Below, piece after piece: positions 28,601 through 40,600 of a stretch of DNA of 64,000 nt (within the stretch, counting starts at the first letter, position 1; each line of letters opens with the position of its first letter). Position numbers and translations under genes: made by a program. The DNA is taken from positions 1,302,001-1,366,000 of the forward strand of contig JAZAYU010000038.1 in assembly GCA_038501625.1 (NCBI GenBank), in the 5' to 3' direction. Source of the DNA: Corbicula japonica (Eukaryota; Mollusca; Bivalvia; Venerida; Cyrenidae). Under the pieces are notes generated by a model, which worked only from the letters and a program-made list of their open reading frames with translations, ran no database searches and was not told where the DNA came from.

Positions 28601-31600
28601 AAGTGAAGGACGTATCAAAGATAAACAGTTTGTATATGTTAAACCTGCAATAAATGTACTTAAAGAAATTAGAAACGCAACTTCTTAAAACAAGAAATAC
28701 ATTTGATGTTTAAAGAAGTTGCGTTTCTAGTTCCTTCAAACACAAATTATATAGTAAAAGAAATTAAAAACGCAACGTCTTTAATCACGAAACACATTTT
28801 GTGCTTAAATAAGTTGCGTTTCTAATTTCCTTAAGTATTTAATCTAATTATTATCATGTTGCAGAAAAAATATGGCAATATTGTTAATTTCAGCTAGAGT
28901 CATAATTTTATTTTCTGCATTTTACTGTTGTAGATTCGGATTTGTGTTTACAAAAAGGCTTAAACTGTTCCGGATACTGTCAGGTGACAGCCAATGACGC
29001 CAATTGTGCCTGTGGCGAAGGTTATAAACTAGCCGCCGACGACAAAATGTCTTGTATAGGTAAGGGTCACTAATTTGTATCCTTCCCAGCTCTCAAAATC
29101 AACTTGTACTTGTGTGTTGATATAAGAACCTGTTGGGGCAAGTGCGAGGTTGGTGCACCCTAGAACGTGGTGTTAATATCCAGTTGATATTGATTTGCAA
29201 CTGACCGTAACCATGTTCACTATCTCTTTTTTCTTCTTGGCTGTGTGGGGAGGCTGTTTGTTTCTGCATATTTAACATTTTTCTCCATTTTAAGAAATAC
29301 TTGTAAGCTAAGAAGTGTGACAGATTCTGTATTGCGTAAACAGTTAAACCTGCCTTAGCAGCAAATCGAATTCAGCAATCATCTGTTCTACATGTAAACA
29401 TCCAGTTTGAATAATTATGTCCAAAACTGACATTTTGTTCTAATTTTACCTCTTTTGAAAAGGCTAGGCGCTGTCGCCGTGACGGTGCGGGTTCGCTCCC
29501 AGCTAGAGGTACTTTCATTTGTTAAGCAGCATTTTTATCTCTCTCTTTTGTGGCTACTTAATACATGTTTGACAGTATGCAACATAAAAGCCATACACTA
29601 TCCATTATCAGTTGTAGAGCTATCTCGCAAATATTTAACCGTTGCAACTAGTCAGAAAACGTAAATATTATTATAATAATCATTCGCTTTCAGATGTCAA
29701 TGAATGCACCGATCCTGTTTTGAACAAATGTGAGGTTTCTACGACTTGTGTTAATACAGCTGGAGGTTACACGTGCAGTTGTCCTGTAGGAACTTACATT
29801 GAAAACAACGGCATTAATTGCACAGGTTTGCATGTTTTATTTATATTATTGTCATATAAAATTATCAATAACATCTTGAAGTCTGAATATTATTTTTTGA
29901 AATCTAACCAAGACTTTAACAAAATGAAAAATGAATGTAACAATCATAAAGCCAATTGGATCCGATTTATTATTCATTTTCACATGATCAAATTCAGAAT
30001 TTATAATAGTATTACTTTTACGTATTAGTTAGAGTCCAAATAGAGAAATCTACATGAAATAGACACGGCAAAGGAGGGAGCGGTAGTGTTTACGCTAGTT
30101 TTCCCCAAAGTTTGTTCTATAACAATAATTTCTATAGACTGTTTCTACACGAAATAGAAAGGAGATTTTTAAAAAAATAAAGCATTGTGATTGGTTGAAA
30201 AACTAGGGTAAACACTAAAGAATGAAAAATGAATGTAACAATCTTAACGCCTGTTGAATCCGATTTGTTATTAATTTTCACATGATCAAATTCAGAATTT
30301 ATAATAATATTACTTTTACAGAATGAAAAATGAATGTAACAATCTTAACGCCTGTTGAATCCGATTTGTTATTAATTTTCACATGATCAAATTCAGACTT
30401 TATTATTTGTGGTTTTATAAGATAAAGCTTTATTTGTTATGCTGGATACTATACAAAGTATTAGACTCCAGTTTCACAAGAGCAACAAATAAATATTAAA
30501 CTTACTTTGTACTTTTGAAGGGCTACATGCATTTTTCACACTCTTTGCGGAATAAAACATGTTCGAAACAAACATAACTAACCATGCATACATTATATAT
30601 CTCAAATAGAATGTGACGCTTTCCATTATGGAGATAACTGCAAGCTGCCGTGTAACTGTGGCATTGGAGCCAGCAGCTGTGACCCTGTTAAAGGATGTCT
30701 GTGTAAAACTGGATGGAATGGTGCACAGTGCGACAAAGACATAAACGAATGTGACGCCGTATCCAGTCCCTGCTCAGGAGCGCACACGGCATGTGTCAAT
30801 ACACCCGGAAGCTACACGTGTCAATGTATGTCAGGATATAAAGCAGATGCTAACAAAACTTGCATAAGTAAGTCATGCTTCCAATTAATGTATATCATAC
30901 TAGTACATTAAAGTTTATAGTATATTGTTTTGTTACTTTTGTGCTGGTCTTGTTTGCTTAATACCCTTGATAAGTACAGTCAAACCTGTGCTTTAGACCA
31001 CCTGTAAACAAAGACCACTGACTGATCAAGAGAACAAATTTACCTGTAAACAAAGACCACCTGCCTATAAAGACCACATTTGGACTGTCTACTGAGAGGT
31101 CTTTCTAGACAGGTTTTACTGTATATGGATAGACAATCTACAGAAAATATTTAAGCGTAAAACGGACTTCATTACAATAGATAAGCATTTTCATTTTAAT
31201 TACTGTCTTTGAACTGATCCTTTTTCTTGCAAAAGTTGTTATTTGTCGTTTGACAATCTATGAAAATGTAGAAATTAATCAATGAAAAATTATCTTGAAA
31301 TCTGACTACAAGTCATGAATGCGTTTTTTCCCAAATGTGTTCTGCAAATATGTCATAGATTACGTATTTGTTTTGGAGTTTTTAATAAACAATATGGTAA
31401 CAAAACAAACAATCGACACCGGTTATAGATACTGCGAACCTGTTTTCTTTTAAAGATATTAATGAATGCAATGATGCCCAGTTGAACACCTGCGAACAAA
31501 ATTGCACGGATACCGAAGGAAGTTTCACGTGCAGCTGTAGAGATGGTTATAAGCTGTCTGGAAACACGTGTCAAGGTATAACACTTCATTATAAGCAGTC

Positions 31601-34600
31601 GGGAAACACGTGTCAATGTATAAGACTTTATTATAAGCAGTCTGGAAACACGTGTCAAGGTATAACACTTCATTATAAGCAGTCTGGAAACACGTGTCAA
31701 GGTATAAGACTTTATTATAAGCAGTCTGGAAACACGTGTCAAGGTATAACACTTCATTATAAGCAGTCTGGAAACACTTGTCAATGTATAAGACTTTATT
31801 ATAAGCAGTCTGGAAACACGTGTCAAGGTATAACACTTCATTATAAGCAGTCGGGAAACACGTGTCAAGGTATAAGACTTTATTATAAGCAGTCTGGAAA
31901 CACGTGTCAAGGTATAACACTTCATTATAAGCAGTCGGGAAACACGTGTCAAGGTATAAGACTTTATTATAAGCAGTCTGGAAACACGTGTCAAGGTATA
32001 ACACTTCAAACGATTATTATATAACATTTATTTACATAGATCATGAAAGTTTCTACGCTAATGACGTATTTGATTTGATAATTGTTATTTACCCCTCCAT
32101 TCCATCAAGTGAATGTTTGGACCAGCGGATCCCTATGCTTAATGATTCCATACGTAAATGGCGATTCCGGACAATTTAAAAGTTATGATTACTCGTAAAA
32201 ATGTGTTTACATATTTCTTCACACGTTTGAAGGTTGTTTTTTTAAATCGAATCATTGATAACTACGCTTTCTGGACAACGTCATGCTTTGGTGGAATCCC
32301 CATTTGAATGCCCATCTTTCTTGGGATTATTTCACTTATTGAGGTTAAATCTTAAATAATTAAAAAAACTCTGCTGAATGTTGTAAGATTCGATGCATAT
32401 TTATTAATTTCTCATTGTTTTACAGCATTTATATATATTTAAAGACTAGAATAATTAGTTTGATTATCTGATATTTTTATGTTTTGTTTGACAGACATTG
32501 ACGAATGCTCGGGCATCAATAAATGCAGTCAGATTTGCACAAACATTGAGGGAAGCTACAAATGTTCCTGCAATTCAGGCTTTGTTCTTGATGTGACTGA
32601 TAGAACCACTTGCAGACGTAAGTTTTTCTCTAAGATGTTTGTTGTAATTAAAGCACCTTTTCTTATTCACAAAATCATATAAGGTTTTTGTTTTAAACCA
32701 GTGTTAGAGTTTTAACTATTATGTAAAAAAGGGAAACATCGATAACAGGAATCGCCACACTCAACAAAACCAAGCCTCCCCACGCAGAACATCGTTGTTA
32801 TATGTATGTCAATTAAAAAAAAACGCCACAAACAGTTAACGACAATTAAGGTATATCTCACTTTATTATACATTTTATATGGTTTATAATTCTTTTTTTT
32901 TGTTTTTGTGCAAATTTTATGTACCGGTAGTACATGTAAAACTGTGAAACTTAAATATGTAGAACGTATGCCAGACAAATATATGTGGCAATAATACAGA
33001 CTATATTGTTGTATATGTTAATGCCAATTTTTAGAAGTATATATCAATAAAATATATAAACGTGAAACTTAACTATTTCAGCGGAGAACGTATGCCAGAC
33101 GAATGTATGTGGCAATAACACAGACTGTGTTGTTGTATCTGGTAATACTGAGTGTCAGTGCAAGAAAGGATTTAAAAAAGCGGCGACAAATGATACCAGC
33201 TGTACAGGTAACTTAAAGTTAATTTTACTTACCGATTGTTCATTATGTTTTCAATTCTAGTTGCATTTAACAAGGAATAGAACCAACATCACAGTCAGTC
33301 AAATAAGTTTACATTTTATAAAATACCCAACGCACACATTGCATATTCTTTTACTAAGTTGCTCGTAATGTTTTTCTTTCCCATGGCAAATGTTGCAAAA
33401 TTATTGGTTAATATTTTTTGCATCACTTTAACGTTAAGCGTAAATGGGCACAAACTAAACTGCATTTAGGCCGTTACTGTTGCCTGTTCAGTCCTATTCG
33501 TCAGTCCATTTCTTTAAGCGAAATAAGTACGCCCGTAATTCGTGTGCATACCTTTTTATTTATAACATTTCTGTGTATGTAGACAAACTAATTTATGTTC
33601 CTTATGTTCAAATATTGACATTAACGTAAACCATTTTTACAATGACGTCACTAACTTGAATATATTACGTCAGATACTTGAAGACGTGACGTCACTCACG
33701 TGACTCATTCTACACGGGGGGGGGGGGGGGGGTGTAGGATCGAAATTTCCTACACGGGTGAAAACACCGGATGACCTGATCTGGTATGCAAGAATCTAAC
33801 ATTGAAAACCGATATTTTTTTGAGTTTTGTTCAATTGTGAATAGAACACGGACGCAGACCTTTCATCAGTTGTTGTTCATATCTCTATAGATATCGATGA
33901 ATGTTCACCAACCAATCCATGCAAAGGTGGCGGAACTTGCTCCAACAATGCTGGAGGTTATGTTTGCAACTGTCCTGCAGGCTTCAAACTGGACAACGAT
34001 CTTATTACCTGTATTGGTAAGTCATACAAATTATTTACTATTAAAATATCTGGCATGTTGTAGTTAACAATCTACCTTGCGAAGTTGAAATATATGCTAA
34101 GAATGATGGTTGTCTAATAGGTATATCTAGTTTGAATATAAATAGGAATTGTGAAATGCTCTTTCCAGTTAATAAAAGACATGTAAAGTAAAATATTTGT
34201 TCCGTATTACTGAAATGCAAAAAGGATGGTTTAACAATACGAATACATTTACTTTAAAGTATTTTTTCTAAAACATGGCTATCGTATTGGGGCTATTTTA
34301 TTGATAAATAAACAGTTATACTTTTCAATCCTATTATAGACAAATAAACGGGTTATAATGATGACATAAATCACCAGGGAATATAAAAAGGTTTTGAAGT
34401 ATTTTTTCTCAGAATTATCTGCAAACAAATTATCAATTTGTAAACTAACAATAGTGTACGAACTTCACGAATTTCATTGAGAAAAGTTAATAAATAAAAA
34501 AATAAATAAATTTATTAAATAACAAAAAGTACAACAATTCAATCCAATTATCTTTTATAAGCAGAAAATCAAAAGTTGATTTGACTGTGTTATTTCTAAA

Positions 34601-37600
34601 ATTTCAAAACATATCACGTTTATATCCATAAGAATGCTCAGTCCTTAAACCGTAATGAAGCATAATTTTATAACTATGTCTTGCGTTTGTTTTTGAAGCA
34701 TGTTCCGCTGGGACATGGGGCGTAGGATGTGCAGGTACCTGCTCGTGTCTCGACAGTAACACGAAATCCTGCAATGCTGTTAACGGCTCATGTATCTGCA
34801 AAGATGGATGGGAAGGAACAAAGTGTGAAACTGACAAAAATGAGTGCAGTAGCGCAAGCACATTCAGTTGCCCAAATAATTCGACTTGCGTTAACACGAA
34901 CGGTTCCTATGTATGTGATTGTGTGATAGGATTCTCGAAAACGAGCGATGGCTTATGTCAAGGTATTGAAACATTTATGCTATTATCTGTGAGTTATTTA
35001 AACTTATTAAATTCGTTGCATACAAACAAAAACATTTAACATTGGAAGTCTTTGATATCTACAATTATCTTTTTATTTTGTGTATTTTTATTATGTTAAT
35101 CAAGGTAAACTTGCAATATTTTTTATTTATTTCATTATCAAAGAAACATTGATTGTGCTTTGTAGTTGCTGTAAATATTGTGCCAATATTTATGTCTGTC
35201 CTTTATGGTTGGTTTAAATATAACAGCCAGTGCAGCATTGTTAATTCTTAAACCCCAAGGTTATTCATCCTGCTGTTTGCCTCTGGCGTTCTATTTTCAT
35301 TGCCGAATTCATATTCTCGGATCCTTCGTCCAAAAACAATTATATTGTCCAGTTCCACCTGTCGTTTTTTTTCGTTTAAAGCATGCCCATTTCATTTAAA
35401 GCATGCCCATTTCGTTTAAAGCATGCCCATTTCGTTTAAAGCATGCCCATGTCGTTTAAAGCATGCCCATTTCGTTTTTGGGAACCGTAAACTGCTGATC
35501 ATGAAATGGTATCAATAACAAAATAGAGCATTAAAATATATTGTTCACCATCTTATACACATCGTTGTTTGGGTCAAAACTTTTGTTGTTTAAATGTAGT
35601 TACTGATCGGGCTAAACAGAGGATTCATTTATTTCCAGAGAACATGATCAGTTTAACCGATCCTGTAGTATTTTCATAAAAATCATTCATAGCTGTATTT
35701 TACAGCTCTGTCGTTTCTGCCTGGTTGAAATGGTTGACTGCATCATATGATTATGTCAAAATATATCATTTCCGTCCATATATTTCGTTTTAATTGTTTC
35801 GAACAATTGCTTTTGCTCTATAGTAATTAGTAATAAAAGTTTGGTGACGGTTAGTACGGAAAATAATGAAAAAAACTGTAGAAGTCGAATTAAATTCAAG
35901 CAATATGTTAAAACCATTAGACGAAATTATAACAATCGTCTTTTTTCCAGCTTGTGATGCATATCACTTTGGCAAAAACTGTGCCAGCCAATGCACTTGT
36001 ATCGCTGCCAATACCAAGAGCTGTAACTCTGTCAATGGAACTTGTACATGTAATAGCGGATGGACCGGCACCACTTGCTCTGACGATATCAACGAATGTG
36101 CAAGTACCCCTTGCACACAACCACACAAAACAACATGTGTCAATAACGTTGGATCTTACCAGTGTTTGTGCGTTGCTGGATATGAAACGAATACAACCGG
36201 TTCCTGTGTTGGTAAATATAGAATTATAAGTCCTTATCAGTAGAGTCGACCAGATACATTTTGTTCGCCTTGCAAAAGAATATCGGCGATAAATAAGGAC
36301 AGCTAGTTCCATCGGCGCGTAACAAACGCTTTAACTTTGCTATTTCTTTATAATCCATCACAAAACATTTGAATTATTTTGCATATGACAACAGAGCTGT
36401 AATCTTTAAGACACAGTAACATTAGACACAGTAACATATAGATGAAAAAAGACAACCTCTTTCACTATATCAGAGTTAAATAATTAATTATTAATAGAAA
36501 CACTTATTCATACTCCTGCATATTGTATTGTAAAACAGATGGTTAGGCAGCTATACATAAACAATGGCAACCAGTGTTTGTTTGTATATGTACATATGTA
36601 TGTTTGAAAAAGCCTTCTGGCAAATGTGACTCGTGCATTCTATGAGCAGACCTCAAGTGGCAAATTGCAACTGACCTTTCTAAGGAGGTTATCATCTAAT
36701 TTTATTTAAATAAATCGTTTGTGTTTATATATTTTTAATTGGTGGTATTATAAAATTATGCTATCTCATTCTCTCTTTAAGTTCTCCATGTTAAGACGCT
36801 GTTAATCTGGGTTGTCTTTCTTGATATGGATATTACGTATTGATAATCTGTTAAATATTTCAGATATAAACGAGTGTCAGAGAGGCACATCAACATGTAC
36901 CCAGAAGTGTACAAATACCGAAGGCTCATTTACTTGTTCTTGTAATCCTGGCTACAGTGGTACTATCAATGATTGTACTGGTGAGTAGAGTATTATCTGT
37001 TCTTGTAACCCTGGTTACAGAGGTTCTGTAAATGATTGTACAGTTGGTAGAGCACTATCTGTTCTTGTACCCTTGTTTCTTTTAATGATTGTACAGGTAA
37101 GTAGAGCATTATCTGTTCTTGTAACCCTGGTTACAATGGTTCTCTCAATGATTGTACGGATTAGTAGATCATCATTAAGCCTGGTTACAGGGGTAATGTA
37201 AATGATTATACAGGTTAGTATCATCAATAACTCTTGTTTCAGTGGTTCTGTTAATGATTGTACAGGTTTGTCGATCATCATAAACCTCAATTTCAGTGGT
37301 TCTGTTAATGATTGCACAGGTTAGTAGATCATCATTAACCCTGGTAACAGTGGTACTGTTAATGATGATTGTACAGGTTAGTAGATCATCACAAACCATG
37401 ATTGTAGTCGTTCTGTTAATGATTGCACAGGTTTGTAGATTATCATACAATGTAAACCTTGATTACTGTGGTTCTGTTAACGATTGTACAGGTTAGTTGA
37501 TTATCATAAGAACTTTAAAATACTTGCGCAAGTATGATTGTGAAATACTAGTGAGTAAATGAATTGCATAGAATATGATTAAGATCCATTGATTATATTC

Positions 37601-40600
37601 AAAGAAGTTAATATAAGTAAATTTTGTCTAATTTTCATGGCTGTTGCAACAAAGATGTAATAATAGCAGTTAAAGGGTGAATTACTGTCGCTCTGAATTG
37701 CATTAGGAATGCCGTTTTTCATTATATTTGCATCGAGATTTCGACAAAAAATAGAGATTTCAGCTGTTAATATTGTGTTCCACAAATCCGATAAATTGCA
37801 ATTACTTTGAACGGAGAAAAACAACATAAATATGTTTAATGAAATTTAAAAAACATTTTCATTTGTCAGATACAGTTAGTTGATATACACATAATTGTTA
37901 CAGTAAGGTAGATAAGGGCCAAATACTTACTTTAAGAACTGTAATTGTAGCATGTGCTGGAAACACATATGGGAATAACTGCACCTCATCCTGTCCGTGT
38001 GTGAAAAATAATACTGTGACCCCGACGCAGTCATGTGACCGCGCAACTGGAACTTGCTTATGTACCGCCTACTGGAAGGGCAACAACTGTGAAACTGACA
38101 TTAACGAGTGTACTGAAAACAAGCATAACTGTACAAAGCCGAATGAAGGATGTAACAATATTATCGGTGGAGGGTTTAACTGCTCCTGCCTTCTTGGTTA
38201 TCAACGTCATTCAAACGGATCCTGTGTTGTGGGTGCGTACACTTTGATATACCATATATTTTTATTTCTTTTATTTCTTTGCTTTGAATCGGATTATACT
38301 CTTCAGACTTGCAAAATAAACAACAAGTCATCCTCAATTCTTTTACAATGGGAATTCTTAAGTAAATTCGAACACTGCTGTGCGATTCTGCAATTCTAAG
38401 AGTTCTAAGTGGTTAAACTGAAGATGTTTCAGCATTTTAGCCAAATTTCGGTATACCTCCTTTACATATGTAACAATCTTATTACTTTTTTTTTACCCAT
38501 GACGCGATTAAATATCCTTCGTTTACTAAGGCATGAAGCGACGGTTAAGCAATTTCTTAAAGGGAAGTAAACATGATGTACCTTAACATGATTATAGCGA
38601 GAAGAGTTTACTACAATCTACTACAATTCAATGCGGAGAAATTAACATTTTTTGTAGTGGGGAATATTGGATAAGTGTATAATAAGATTATTATAAGATT
38701 AATTCTGATTTTAAATAAGGAAATTCCAGTTTTTGATCTTTTTACCAGGAGCCTGCTCTTATATCACTTATTCCGTTGCTTCCACCATGTCCACTGCCCC
38801 CGAAAAAATAATGAAATGTTATGTTTCATCGCGTTTTGTATTCCAAACGTGGGATGGATGTGAATCGTCATTGTTTCATCTATCACCGCGTATTTTTGTT
38901 TCCATATTTCTGATTGCGGAAGACTTTTGAAAGAAATCAACCAAACACATATAATTACATTTATATTCATTCGCATTTGTTTACACAAATACCGTTTATT
39001 TTTGCGGTGTTTTTTTTTTACTTTTGACAGTATTCTTAATTGTTGTATTCTTTTTTTCAGATACTGTTACCACTACAACTCCAAAGGTTCCGCCAGGTAA
39101 GTTCGCAAATACCGGTAAAATGTAATTGACGCAAAGGAACTTTAACTTCTACTTAAAGTTATCATATAGGAAATAGAAATGCTCGTAGTTTTGAAATAAC
39201 TAAATTCAAGATAAAACACTATTACTTATATAATAACATTTCAAGGGAAAGACCGTGTCATGATCATTGGCTCTCAAAGTTCACTTTTCATCTATTTCAA
39301 ATCAAGATTATAATATCATAATAAATCTACTTTTCTTTAGTTGTTTAAAACACAATTAACCTTCTTTTATAGCATCAAAGTCTGTAATGGTGAAGCTCAT
39401 ATTGAACTACACTACCACTGACAATCTAAACGTTAGTGCAACCTACAGCCGCTACGAGGAGGAAGTTCGGACAAAGGTAACAAACCCACTACTTAAATTG
39501 TGCCTGTTGAGGCAGGTGTTAGGTTTGTGCAGCCTAGTGGCTAATTGTTATGCCACTAACCGTTCTAGGAGGTAACCCTTTGGGTTCTAATTTTTGTTAT
39601 TTGTCTGTGGTGTCTGTATTGAAATTGGTCATTTTATATACCGTGTTCTCACTTCCTCTCTTCTCCTTGGCTGTGTGGAGTGGCTGTGTCTTTTGAATTT
39701 ATGATATGTATATTTTACTTTTTTTGATAAGTTAGCCTTGATATGAATACTGCTTACTTCGGAAATACCTTGTAATATTTTTTTAGTTTAAGATACTTGT
39801 TAAAGGTTACACGTTCACTTTTTTCCTTAATCATTAATTAATGTGATCATTGTTGATTAAAATGGGCATTTGTGTTGTCTGTGTATAAATATTATGATTT
39901 GCTTTAAATAGTAACAGTTATAGATCAGAGTCAAATTTTATGGTACTGAAACCACAATTCAAGCTTCCTTATTGGTAAGTTCTGAGACTGTCTTCAATTT
40001 TGAACAATCAGATTGCAGAGATCTGAGACTGGTTTTCAGTTTACTACCTTGGAATCAGCTCACATGATAATGGCCTTATATTGGAACCAATGTTCCAATA
40101 AGATAATCCATCTGATTCCATCTTCTTAGCACATGAAAATTAAATAAGTTGTAGGACGAGTGGCGTATTAATACAATCAGCCTACACAATGTTTTAATGT
40201 TCTCGCGTTGTTTTCTTTCAGCTTGTCGAAATATACCGAAGGAAACTTAACGTCATGTTGTTTTCTTTCAGCTTGTCGAAGTATACCGAAGGAAACTTAA
40301 CGTCATGTTGTTTTTTTCAGCTTGTCGAAGTTTACCGAAGGAAACTTAACGTTACGTTCAGCATTATCATACACAGCATAAGGTATGTATTTCGTAGAAG
40401 ATGGCAAGTTGGTGCTTATATAGTTGATGCGTTTACCAAAAATGTTTACTTGGGAGATATCATTGTTACTATTAGCACGTTTTACTATTTCGCATTATGT
40501 TCAGATGTAACATATGTTAGTTTAATTTTAAGGTAAAGCCTACTCCGTCTTGGTTGGAGCTCAACTGAATACTCACTTAAGACATAAGAATTAAAGCAAC

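Noticed and set aside
29455..29520. tRNA-like B box (gggttcgctccca)
   Set aside because: No matching A box or cloverleaf could be formed; may be a SINE remnant at most.
31353..32027. Two long minus-strand frames and one long plus frame over the 42-bp array
   Set aside because: A repeat with a period divisible by three keeps any frame open. Only the first 120 bases are supported as exon, by comparison with gene 2.
34604..34926. Overlapping minus and other-frame open frames over exon 29
   Set aside because: Shadows of the true phase 1 EGF exon, which is supported by cysteine pattern and gene 2.
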